From NCBI GenBank assembly GCA_963652075.1, contig CAVJRQ010000065.1, positions 1 to 64,000 on the forward strand: a stretch of 64,000 nucleotides of DNA. The letters run 5' to 3'. The translations under genes and the position numbers were made by a program. This DNA is from Phocaeicola_A sp963652075 (GTDB lineage: Bacteria; Bacteroidota; Bacteroidia; Bacteroidales; Bacteroidaceae). The notes beneath the pieces are model-generated. The model had not been told where the DNA came from. It ran no database searches and saw nothing but the letters and a program-made list of their open reading frames with translations. Every line of letters begins with the position of its first letter. The stretch's first letter is position 1. Below, piece by piece: positions 44,435 to 53,285 of this stretch.

Positions 44435-44465
44435 CAAAGATACGTCATGCGCCAGACTACACAAA
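44435..44465 (-). promoter_or_regulatory. Promoter for kdgF
   Basis: TTTG (44462-44465) and TATCTTTG (44435-44442) with 19 bp between match the Bacteroides consensus perfectly on the minus strand. Confidence 0.75.
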
Positions 44466-44598
44466 ATATGTGTCGCCGTTTTTTTCTTCATCTTTCGTTA
44501 ATCCGTACCGCCCGTCCGTAGGCGCATTACGAAATTGGTCACGTAGGGAGCACTATCTGACCAATCTTTCCATTCCCCCTCATAAATCGTCTCAATCA

Positions 44599-44630
44599 GT
44601 TGCATCGTTAGGCAAAAAGTACTACTTTTG
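44599..44630 (+). promoter_or_regulatory. Promoter for the PL10-CE12/CE8 unit
   Basis: TACTTTTG (44623-44630) is an exact -7 match with GTTG (44599-44602) 20 bp upstream. The 300-bp region between the divergent kdgF and PL10 genes holds these two promoters; no direct operator could be recognised. Confidence 0.6.
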
Positions 44631-44687
44631 GGGTCGATATACTAATACATTCAATTAATTCCTTAACTTAAACAGTAAGAGAAACAC

Positions 44688-46304
44688 ATGTACAATTTTA
44701 GAAATCTAATGATGGGGTTGCTTGTCGCCTTCGTTCCGGCAGCAACCTTGTGTGGCCAAAACCAGAAAAACAAACAGGCGGTGTTGAACACCATGAAGTC
44801 AGCCACACACTTCATGATGGACAAAGTGAGCAACAATGGCGGTTTCGTATGGAATTACCTGCCGGACCTCTCCCGCCAATGGGGCGAAATGGAAGCCTAC
44901 CGGACGATGGTATGGATTCAGTCACCGAGTACACCGCTCGTGGGACAAGTGTTGCTGGATGCCTATCACGCTACCGGCGACGAGTACTATTATGAACAGG
45001 CGAAGAAAGTAGCCAATGTGCTGATTTGGGGTCAAGAGCCCTGCGGTGGATGGAGCTACATGTTCGACTTGGCAGGAGAAGGCTCGTTGCGCAAGTGGTA
45101 CAGCACCATCGGCAAATGCGGCTGGCGCTTGGAAGAGTTCCAACATTATTATGGTAATGCTACCTACGATGACTCTTGTACGAGCGACGTGGCCAAGTTC
45201 CTGCTCCGCATGTATGTGGAAAAGAACGACCCGACATTCCGTCCGGCACTCGATAAAGTCATCAACTTCATCCTCGAAAGCCAGTATCCCATCGGCGGTT
45301 GGCCTCAGAGATATCCGCTCCGCTACGACCACGTGTTCCAGGGCAAGGCAGACTATTCGTCGTTCCTTACGCTCAACGATGACGTGATTCCCGACAACAT
45401 CGACTTCCTCGTGCAGTGCTACCAGGCCATGGGTCTGAAGAGCGTGAAATCTTCTATCATGCGTGCCTTGAACCTCACCCTCGTTATGCAGCAGGGCGAA
45501 CCTTACGCCGGTTGGGCCGACCAGTATACCGTGGAGGACGTGCTTCCCGCCCACGCCCGCTCTTACGAGCCGCGTAGTGTGAACACGGGAACCACCGCGC
45601 AGATGATTTACAAGATGTGCGACTACTACCAGTTGACCGGTGAGACGAAGTTTCTGGCAGGTATCCCCGCAGCCATCAAGTTCCTCGAATCGCAGAAGTT
45701 GCCCGACTCTGAGGTGGCTCGCTTCGGCGGACGACCCTTGCGTGAAGGCGAGATTCTGGTTCCTCGTTTCGTTGACCCGGACAGCGGCAAGCCGCTCTAC
45801 GTACACCGCAAGGGTAGCAACGTGATGAACGGATATTACTACACCGACCAAGACATATCGAACACCATCCGCCACTACAGTTCAGCGGCGCAGGTGAACA
45901 TCGGAGCTCTCCGTCAACATTACGAGGAGGTGAAAGCAATGTCGCGCGAGGAGGCAACCAAGGACTCTCCTTTGTTGCGCTCGGAGCTCACGCCGCTGCC
46001 TACCTATTACGTGATGCCGCGTCCTTCGCGCAAAGGCGGTGAATTGCCTCAAGTGGCCGACATCCTGAAGTCTATCGACAAGGAGGGACGTTGGATTACT
46101 CCGCTCACCAGCTACTCCAACCCCTACAAGGAGTTGCCCGAAAGCATGGAGAAGAGCAATGACACCAAGTATGCCCAGACGATGGTTGGTGACGACTACG
46201 ATACCTCTCCCTATACTCCGACCGAAGAGGTGATGGGTATATCTACGCAGGTATACGTGTCGAACATGGCAAGACTAATCCAAAGTATAGCTAATGAAAA
46301 ATAA
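44688..46304 (+). CDS. Secreted pectate lyase, PL10-like
   Basis: A signal peptide (to about residue 23) is followed by an alpha/alpha toroid typical of PL10: NNGGFVWNYLPDLSRQWGE, ILESQYPIGGWPQRYPLRYD, the catalytic region LPAHARSYEPRSVNTG, and GYYYTDQDISNTIRHYSSA. It cleaves polygalacturonate by beta-elimination. At 538 residues it is longer than the PL10 domain of the fusion protein upstream and is a distinct paralogue. The C-terminal 100 residues have no clear match. Its last 11 bp overlap the next gene, so the two are one operon. Confidence 0.85.
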   Translation: MYNFRNLMMGLLVAFVPAATLCGQNQKNKQAVLNTMKSATHFMMDKVSNNGGFVWNYLPDLSRQWGEMEAYRTMVWIQSPSTPLVGQVLLDAYHATGDEYYYEQAKKVANVLIWGQEPCGGWSYMFDLAGEGSLRKWYSTIGKCGWRLEEFQHYYGNATYDDSCTSDVAKFLLRMYVEKNDPTFRPALDKVINFILESQYPIGGWPQRYPLRYDHVFQGKADYSSFLTLNDDVIPDNIDFLVQCYQAMGLKSVKSSIMRALNLTLVMQQGEPYAGWADQYTVEDVLPAHARSYEPRSVNTGTTAQMIYKMCDYYQLTGETKFLAGIPAAIKFLESQKLPDSEVARFGGRPLREGEILVPRFVDPDSGKPLYVHRKGSNVMNGYYYTDQDISNTIRHYSSAAQVNIGALRQHYEEVKAMSREEATKDSPLLRSELTPLPTYYVMPRPSRKGGELPQVADILKSIDKEGRWITPLTSYSNPYKELPESMEKSNDTKYAQTMVGDDYDTSPYTPTEEVMGISTQVYVSNMARLIQSIANEK

Positions 46305-48018
46305 ATTGACTTGGGCACTCGTTGCCTTTCTGTTGTTTTCCGCTTTCAAGGCGGATGAGCGTGACGTTATCACCATCTTCATGATTGGTGATTCCACGAT
46401 GGCCAATAAGCCTACGAGTTATGACAATCCTGAACGGGGTTGGGGGCAGATGCTTGCCGGCTTCTTCACCGAAGACGTCCAGGTGGACAACCATGCCGTC
46501 AACGGGCGCAGTTCGCGCAGCTTCATCAACGAAGGACGTTGGGACGCTGTCGTTGCCAAAATCCGTAAAGGCGATTACGTGTTTATCCAGTTCGGTCACA
46601 ACGACGAGAAACCTAAACCCGACAGACACACCGACCCGGGCACTACGTTTGACGAGAATCTGCGTAAGTTTGTCCGCGAGACCCGTGCCAAGGGAGGCAT
46701 TCCCGTCCTGTTCAACTCCATTGTCCGCCGTAATTTCGGCGAGAACCGGAACGCCGTGACCGATGACGATTTACACGGAAAAGGAACAACAGAGGTAACC
46801 GAGGGCAACAAGTTGATTGATACGCACGGAGCTTATCTGGATTCTCCGCGTAACGTGGCGAAGGAGATGAACGTGCCGTTTGTCGATGCCAACAAGATTA
46901 CACACGACTTGGTGGAAGGTCTCGGACCTGAAAAGTCGAAAGCCGTCTACCTGTGGATAGAGCCCAAACGGATTATGGCTTGCCCCGATGGCCGGAAAGA
47001 CAATACCCACCTCTCCGTGTGGGGAGCGCGCACCGTTACGCGCCTCATCGTGGAGCAACTCTCCAAGGAGGTTCCCGAGCTTGGCAAGTTTGTCCGCTAC
47101 TACGACTATGTGGTGGCGAAAGACGGTAGCGGTGACTTCTTCACCGTGCAGGAGGCTATCAATGCCGTGCCCGACTTCCGCAAGGATGTGCGCACTACCA
47201 TTTTGGTACGTCCGGGAACTTACAAGGAGAAACTCATCGTCCCGGAGTGCAAGATTAACGTGTCGCTCATCGGACAGACGGGAGCCGTCATCACCTATGA
47301 CGGATATGCCAGTCGCCTCAATGCGTTGGGTACGCCCATGTCCACCTCCGGTTCGTCGTCCTGCTACGTCTATGCGCCCGACTTCTATGCCGAGAACATC
47401 ACGTTCGAGAACTCAGCGGGCCGTGTAGGCCAGGCTGTGGCTTGCTTCGTGAGCGGAGACCGGGCCTACTTCAAGAACTGCCGTTTTCTGGGCAACCAGG
47501 ACACCCTCTACACCTATGGCAAGAACTCTCGTCAGTACTACGAGGACTGCTATGTGGAGGGCACGGTTGACTTCATCTTCGGTTGGTCTACCGCCGTGTT
47601 CAATCGCTGTACCATCCATAGCAACGGTAACGGATACCTCACGGCTCCTTCCACGGACCAGGGCAAACCCTACGGCTATGTGTTCTACGACTGCAAGATG
47701 ACGGCAGCCGACGAGGCCACCTCGGTCTACTTGTCACGTCCGTGGCGTCCCTACGCGCAATGCGTGTTTATCCGTTGCGAGTTGGGCAAACACATCGTCC
47801 CTGCCGGTTGGAACAACTGGGGCAAAAAGTCGAACGAGGAGACCGTGACCTATGCCGAGTACAAGAGTACGGGCGAAGGAGCCAATCCCAAGGCGCGTGC
47901 CGCTTTCGGCAAGCAGTTGAAGGATATCTCCCGTTACGACATGGCGAAGGTGCTTGCGGGTAGCGACGGATGGAATCCGGTAAAGAACGTCAACGCGCTC
48001 GTCACGGAGAAACGATAG
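46294..48018 (+). CDS. Double esterase: CE12 acetylesterase joined to CE8 pectin methylesterase
   Basis: After a signal peptide, residues about 25-260 form an SGNH esterase of CE12 type (GDSTMANK near 32, GHND near 104, DNTHLSVWG near 236), as in rhamnogalacturonan acetylesterases. Residues about 268-574 are a CE8 beta-helix pectin methylesterase (VVAKDGSGDFFTVQEA, NCRFLGNQDTLYT, GTVDFIFG, YLSRPWRPYA), with both catalytic Asp visible. The protein could strip acetyl and methyl groups so that lyases can act. Fusion of the two is fitting since both modifications occur together on pectin. It overlaps the PL10 gene by 11 bp. Confidence 0.93.
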   Translation: MKNKLTWALVAFLLFSAFKADERDVITIFMIGDSTMANKPTSYDNPERGWGQMLAGFFTEDVQVDNHAVNGRSSRSFINEGRWDAVVAKIRKGDYVFIQFGHNDEKPKPDRHTDPGTTFDENLRKFVRETRAKGGIPVLFNSIVRRNFGENRNAVTDDDLHGKGTTEVTEGNKLIDTHGAYLDSPRNVAKEMNVPFVDANKITHDLVEGLGPEKSKAVYLWIEPKRIMACPDGRKDNTHLSVWGARTVTRLIVEQLSKEVPELGKFVRYYDYVVAKDGSGDFFTVQEAINAVPDFRKDVRTTILVRPGTYKEKLIVPECKINVSLIGQTGAVITYDGYASRLNALGTPMSTSGSSSCYVYAPDFYAENITFENSAGRVGQAVACFVSGDRAYFKNCRFLGNQDTLYTYGKNSRQYYEDCYVEGTVDFIFGWSTAVFNRCTIHSNGNGYLTAPSTDQGKPYGYVFYDCKMTAADEATSVYLSRPWRPYAQCVFIRCELGKHIVPAGWNNWGKKSNEETVTYAEYKSTGEGANPKARAAFGKQLKDISRYDMAKVLAGSDGWNPVKNVNALVTEKR

Positions 48019-48046
48019 AGCCGCCTTTGTGCGTAAAGATACAGAG

Positions 48047-48089
48047 CGTAGCGGTGAGGAAGTGCCATGAGGCCTTCCTCACCGCTACG
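48047..48089 (+). terminator. Hairpin after the CE12-CE8 gene
   Basis: A 16-bp perfect stem (48047-48062 and 48074-48089) with an 11-nt loop is followed shortly by GTTTTA. It closes the PL10-esterase unit. Confidence 0.7.
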
Positions 48090-48159
48090 TGCGTTTTACG
48101 GGTTGACGTACGAAAAGTTGCAGGATGTAAAATATGTTGAATAAATTTTGGCGCGATTG

Positions 48160-48190
48160 CTTGGAGTGTAAAATAATAGTTCTACATTTG
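48160..48190 (+). promoter_or_regulatory. Promoter for the beta-helix lipoprotein-SusC-SusD operon
   Basis: TACATTTG (48183-48190) matches TAnnTTTG exactly, with CTTG (48160-48163) 19 bp upstream. The leader to the ATG at 48417 is about 220 nt, long even for this type of operon. No structure in it stood out. Confidence 0.6.
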
Positions 48191-48416
48191 CATTGATAAA
48201 ACTTGTGTTAACCTCTATTCGAGATGTACTTATGAAACTCATTTATCTCTATGCCCATGGCTTTCACTGTCTTGGTGGGAAGTCCGTCTGTGTGATTCCG
48301 ATGTGCGTCTGACCGCACGGCTTTCCGCATGATTGCTTGATTTACCCATATATTTACCGAACCTGAGAATATACAAACCGATTATTAGCATAATGTTTAA
48401 CTTAAAAAATCAATCT

Positions 48417-49919
48417 ATGAAAAGAACATTGATGATTCCTCTTTGCCCCGACCGCTGGAGCAGAGGGAGGAAAGGAGCTCTGTGGTCACTTGCCATAGGG
48501 GCTGCTTTGTTGGTCTCCTGTCAAAAAGGATTTGATAGCGACGAAGTGTTCCAAAGCAAGGTGACTAATTCGCAACTGGAATCTCCGCAGCAAGCGGATA
48601 TAAGTTTTTCGCGCGTGTTCAATGCGGACGGCACACAGAGCGTACAGGTCTCTTGGCCGGTGGTGGTAGGCGCAAGCGGCTATGAATGTACCGCAAACAT
48701 CGTGAACGACCCGGACAACCCTGTTGAGGTGTATAGCGGCACGGTGGACGGTGTCTCTTTTTCGTTCCTTAGAGAGCGCGACAAGAACTATGAAGTGTCC
48801 GTACGGACTATCGGCAATGCCAAGCTGAACAACAAGGACGCTCAAACGCCTGTTGTCGCCACCTTGAGCACCTACGTGCAGCCGATACAGATAGAAAGCG
48901 GAGACATGGGGTCTGCCATCAAGTCGATTATGGACAAGTACAACGACCCGGAATACATCTTTGAACTGTCGGCAGGTGGAAGTTACCAGCTTGATTCGGA
49001 ACTGGACTTTGGAGAGTCCATGGTGACGATTAAAGGCGATGAATCCCAACATCCGATTGTGACACTGGGTGCTGCGGGCGTAATCCGCACTTCGGCTGGA
49101 CTGACTGTCGAGAATACTAATTTCGACTGTACGAAGAACAATCTGAAAGGCGGCATCATCGAATGCTCGTCCAACCCTTCCGACAACGTGAAAGGTAGCA
49201 GTACTTACTTGTTGAGCAGCCCGATTATTTTGCAGGGATGCTTGTTTAAGAATGTCTCCGCAAGTCTGTTCTGCCCCGGAAAGTGTTCGTGGGGAATCGA
49301 AGACGTAAGGGTAATCGATTGCATCGTGCAGCTTGACAATGACGGTAGCGTATGGAGTGACTGTGCGGTCATCAGCGGATATTCAACCAATCATATGTTC
49401 AACGGTGGAAATTCATGGTATAGTGCCATCAAGAATACCACGGTGAAGAACACGACCATCTACAACATTCGGAACAGCAGTAATAATGTTCGTATGTTCC
49501 GCTTCTCCAACAGGGATTTGAACAAGGTGTTCGGTGCAACCGATGGTTCCATCACGATGGAGAACTGTACGTTCAGCAAGACGTTTGTAAGCAAGGAGTT
49601 CGCCAACAACATGGGTAACACGGCGCAGTTTGAGGTGAACATCAGCAACTGTAACTTCTACGCGGTGTTCCGTTTGCAAAAGATAAAGAACGGAAGCACC
49701 ACCATCAATGCCAAGATGACGACGAACGCAATCAGTAGCGGTGGAGGTCTGTTGACTGTTGACGGTACGGACAAGACAACATACGCTACCGAAGAGGAGT
49801 TCGGCTTCGCTGGCGATTGCGACCAAGTGCTTGATTTGACCAAGCCGGACGGCGGTGTGAACTTCAAGGCTACGGGTTCGCTCTCCGGCACGGTAGGCGA
49901 CCCGCGTTGGCTTAATTAA
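48417..49919 (+). CDS. DUF4957-type surface lipoprotein with beta-helix domain
   Basis: The 500-residue protein has a lipoprotein signal with lipobox LLVSC. A fibronectin-III-like segment (about 50-155, SVQVSWPVVVGASGYEC) is followed by a parallel beta-helix part (about 165-480, with repeats such as VTIKGDESQHPIVTLG and SITMENCTFSKTF), which fits DUF4957/DUF5123-type proteins of Bacteroidetes. It is probably anchored on the outer membrane and binds glycan next to SusC/SusD. Placement before susC is unusual, since accessory binding proteins mostly follow susD. The ATG at 48393 is an alternative start. No enzyme motif is seen. Confidence 0.75.
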   Translation: MKRTLMIPLCPDRWSRGRKGALWSLAIGAALLVSCQKGFDSDEVFQSKVTNSQLESPQQADISFSRVFNADGTQSVQVSWPVVVGASGYECTANIVNDPDNPVEVYSGTVDGVSFSFLRERDKNYEVSVRTIGNAKLNNKDAQTPVVATLSTYVQPIQIESGDMGSAIKSIMDKYNDPEYIFELSAGGSYQLDSELDFGESMVTIKGDESQHPIVTLGAAGVIRTSAGLTVENTNFDCTKNNLKGGIIECSSNPSDNVKGSSTYLLSSPIILQGCLFKNVSASLFCPGKCSWGIEDVRVIDCIVQLDNDGSVWSDCAVISGYSTNHMFNGGNSWYSAIKNTTVKNTTIYNIRNSSNNVRMFRFSNRDLNKVFGATDGSITMENCTFSKTFVSKEFANNMGNTAQFEVNISNCNFYAVFRLQKIKNGSTTINAKMTTNAISSGGGLLTVDGTDKTTYATEEEFGFAGDCDQVLDLTKPDGGVNFKATGSLSGTVGDPRWLN

Positions 49920-49950
49920 AAAGATTAATCACTCATTAATATTGTGACAA

Positions 49951-52900
49951 ATGAAACATCCTAATATATTCAAGTGTTGTTTGGGTGTCCTGCTGGCAAT
50001 GATGTTGTCAGTACCGACTTTCGCCCAAAAGACTTATACCGGAACCGTGGTTGACGAGAACGGCGAACCGGTCATTGGTGCCGCTATCAAGATTATAGGG
50101 ACGACCTCCGGAACCATTACGGATTTTGACGGTAAGTTTAATCTGGCCATCCCGGCGGGAAAGAGCATTGAAGTGTCGTATATAGGATACATCACTCAGC
50201 GGATTTCCAACTTCAAGAACCTGAAGATTGTATTGAAGGAAGATACGCAACAGTTGGAAGAGGTTGTGGTCGTAGGATACGGCGTGCAGAAGAAAGCCCA
50301 CTTGACGGGATCTGTGGAGTCCGTCCCCATGAAGGAACTGCAAGACATTCCCACAGGTAACATTGCCAGTGCGTTGAGCGGCATGATTAACGGTGTCAGT
50401 GTAAGCGGTGGTGAGAGCCGTCCGGGCGAGAACGCCACAATCTATATCCGTGGTGCCAACAACATGTCCGAAATCGGTAGCTCCGCACAACAACCGTTGT
50501 TCGTTATTGACGGATTCATCCTGGACGCGACCGCATTCAACAACCTGGACGCTTCTTCCATTGAGAACATCTCGGTGTTGAAAGACGCTTCCGCGGCTGT
50601 CTACGGAGCACGTGCAGCCAACGGTGTCGTTCTGGTAACCACCAAGAAAGGACAATTGGGCGCACCGCAAATCTCCTATAGCGGCAGCTTCGGTATCACG
50701 GATGCCGTGTCCACTCCCAAGATGTTGAATACCTACAACTACGGTCGTTTGTGGAATGCCGTACGTGCAGCCGACCCTACGGAGACGGATTTGAATCTGC
50801 GTACCGACCTGTTCCAGGCTGACGAGTTGGCGGCTATGAAGAATCTGAACTACAATCTGCTCGACAAGTATTGGGAAACGGCCGTTACGCAGCAGCACAG
50901 CGTGAACCTGAGCGGAGCTACCGAGAAGGCAAGCTACTTTGCAAGCATCTCCTATTTTGACCAGGAAGGAAACCTTGGTAAGCTGGATTATAACCGTTGG
51001 AACTTCCGTGCGGGCGTTGACCTGAAAATAGGCAAATGGATGAAAGCCGTCGTGCAGGTGTCGGGTGACTACGGAAAGAAGAACACCCCGTTGATGAAAG
51101 TGCAAAACAGCAACAGCGACAAAGACTACATGATGTTGCTGACCCATCCGGGATATGTACCCGAGGAGATAAACGGCAAGCCGATGGCCAACTATGGCGT
51201 ATCAAACGAAGAGTTGGCTACGAACCAGTGCTACAACTATGGCTACTTGCAAAACTCAAGCGACTATAAACGCAACATGACCCAAAACACCTATGTCAAC
51301 GGTTCTTTGGAATATGATTTCGGATGGAGTGAGATACTGAAGGGACTGAAGCTGAAACTGAGCTATTCCAAGTCCATATCCACCTCCAAGAGCAATGAGT
51401 TCGGAACGTCGTTCAATGTCTATCGCTTGGCCAACCGTTCCGGTAGCGGCGCTCACCTGTATACCCCTATGGAGGGTTACGACGAAGAGTCTCTCTATGC
51501 CGAGTCCAACTTCTTGCTGGGTCACAACAACGCGGCCGTATCCAACGGTACGGACGGTGGTTACATCAGCCGTTCGATGGATCGTTCGGACAAGTATCAG
51601 ATTAACTTTACCGCCTCTTATGCCCGTGACTTCGGTAAACACAGTGTCAGTGCATTGTTCTCTATCGAAAAGTCGGAGAGTGAATCCGAAGACCTGTACG
51701 GTTCGGGAACCAAACCTTACGAATTCTCTACCGGACAGTCGAACAGCATCAATTCCGCTGCCGGTGGTACCACAAGCTCTTCATTCGGACGTAGCGAATC
51801 GGGTACGCTGTCGTATGTAGGACGCGTCAACTACGCCTATAATGACCGCTACCTGTTGGAGTTTCTGGTTCGTACCGATGCTTCAACCAAGTTCGCCCCC
51901 GAGAACTATTGGGGAACTTTCCCGTCGGCTTCCGCCGGTTGGATTATCTCGGAAGAGGAATGGATGAAGAACGTCAAGTGGGTCGATTATCTGAAAATCC
52001 GCGGTTCTTTCGGTTTGACAGGTCGTGACAACATTGCCGCATGGCAGTGGATGCCGGTCTACTCCGTGGCTGGAGACAAAGGTGCCATCATCGGAGTCGG
52101 AAATCCTCCGGCAGGCAGCCACTTGACCATCCCCAACAACAACGCCTCCGTCAACCGTGATGTGCATTGGGACAAGTCCTACAAGGCCAACTTCGGTCTG
52201 GACTTCAACACACTGAACAACCGCTTGGCGTTCAACGTAGATGCCTACTACGTATGGGATAGAGACATGCTGTTGGCGTTCTCGGGTTCTGTGCCGAGCA
52301 TCGTGGGTACCTCTTCGGCTTCGCAGAACTATGGCGAGATGGACAGCTACGGTGTGGAACTTTCCGCTACTTGGCGCGACAAGATTGGCAAGGACTTTAA
52401 GTATAAGGTGCAGTTGCAAACCGGTTTGTCGGACAACAAGGTGCTGTTGATGGACTGGTCTACGGGCAGTGACATGTATCTCCAGATTCATAAGAACGAC
52501 CGTACCGACAGAGGTACATGGGGTTTGCAGTGCATTGGCATGTTCCGCAGCTTCCAGGATATCGAGGAGTATTTCAAGGAGTACAACATCACCTCTTACC
52601 TGGGAATGACGAAGGACCAAGTACGTCCGGGTATGTTGATTTACAAGGATGTGCGCAGCACAAAGAAGTCTGACGGCACCTACGGTGGCCCTGACGGCAT
52701 CGTAAGTGAATCGGACGACAAGGTACAACTGTCCCACCGTTCCAATCCTTACCATATTACCACCAACTTGAGCGCGGAATACAAGGATTTCTCCATCACC
52801 GCACAGCTCAACGCAAGTTGGGGTGGATATAGCTTCATCGACGCGAAGTCATTGACTCCGAACGATGGCACCAACTCCGGATGGAAGTATCTGGAATACA

Positions 52901-53280
52901 TCAATATGCCATCGTTCTGGAATCCGGACAACATGTTCGTCTACGAAGATATCTACGACGCGTCGGGCAACCTGATTATGAAGGCCAACCGCGATGCTGA
53001 ACTGCCTAATATGCGCTATGCGAACGTGAACAGCAAAACCTCCACTTTCTGGCGTGTCAATGGCACGCGTGTCACACTCAACCGTGTTACGCTGGCCTAC
53101 AAAGTGCCTAACAGAATTGTCAACAGACTTGGCGTGCAGTCTTGCCGTATCAACGTAACGGGACAAAACCTGCTGAGCCTCTACAATCCGTATCCTGACA
53201 ATTACGTCGATCCGATGGCCGGCTATGGAAGTTATCCTACTTTGAGAAAGTTCACTATAGGTCTTAATCTTACTTTCTAA
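49951..53280 (+). CDS. SusC/RagA family TonB-dependent outer-membrane transporter
   Basis: A protein of 1109 residues, the usual size for SusC. A signal peptide (to PTFAQ) precedes a carboxypeptidase-regulatory-like domain (about 28-103, GTVVDENGEPVIGAAIKIIG), the TonB-box-like EEVVVVGYG (near 106), the plug (IYIRGANNMSE, VLKDASAAVYGARAANGVVL) and a 22-strand barrel ending in FTIGLNLTF, as expected of outer-membrane proteins. It imports glycan fragments with the SusD-like partner encoded 5 bp downstream. The cargo is inferred to be pectin oligosaccharides from the neighbours. Confidence 0.97.
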   Translation: MKHPNIFKCCLGVLLAMMLSVPTFAQKTYTGTVVDENGEPVIGAAIKIIGTTSGTITDFDGKFNLAIPAGKSIEVSYIGYITQRISNFKNLKIVLKEDTQQLEEVVVVGYGVQKKAHLTGSVESVPMKELQDIPTGNIASALSGMINGVSVSGGESRPGENATIYIRGANNMSEIGSSAQQPLFVIDGFILDATAFNNLDASSIENISVLKDASAAVYGARAANGVVLVTTKKGQLGAPQISYSGSFGITDAVSTPKMLNTYNYGRLWNAVRAADPTETDLNLRTDLFQADELAAMKNLNYNLLDKYWETAVTQQHSVNLSGATEKASYFASISYFDQEGNLGKLDYNRWNFRAGVDLKIGKWMKAVVQVSGDYGKKNTPLMKVQNSNSDKDYMMLLTHPGYVPEEINGKPMANYGVSNEELATNQCYNYGYLQNSSDYKRNMTQNTYVNGSLEYDFGWSEILKGLKLKLSYSKSISTSKSNEFGTSFNVYRLANRSGSGAHLYTPMEGYDEESLYAESNFLLGHNNAAVSNGTDGGYISRSMDRSDKYQINFTASYARDFGKHSVSALFSIEKSESESEDLYGSGTKPYEFSTGQSNSINSAAGGTTSSSFGRSESGTLSYVGRVNYAYNDRYLLEFLVRTDASTKFAPENYWGTFPSASAGWIISEEEWMKNVKWVDYLKIRGSFGLTGRDNIAAWQWMPVYSVAGDKGAIIGVGNPPAGSHLTIPNNNASVNRDVHWDKSYKANFGLDFNTLNNRLAFNVDAYYVWDRDMLLAFSGSVPSIVGTSSASQNYGEMDSYGVELSATWRDKIGKDFKYKVQLQTGLSDNKVLLMDWSTGSDMYLQIHKNDRTDRGTWGLQCIGMFRSFQDIEEYFKEYNITSYLGMTKDQVRPGMLIYKDVRSTKKSDGTYGGPDGIVSESDDKVQLSHRSNPYHITTNLSAEYKDFSITAQLNASWGGYSFIDAKSLTPNDGTNSGWKYLEYINMPSFWNPDNMFVYEDIYDASGNLIMKANRDAELPNMRYANVNSKTSTFWRVNGTRVTLNRVTLAYKVPNRIVNRLGVQSCRINVTGQNLLSLYNPYPDNYVDPMAGYGSYPTLRKFTIGLNLTF

Positions 53281-53285
53281 AAACA

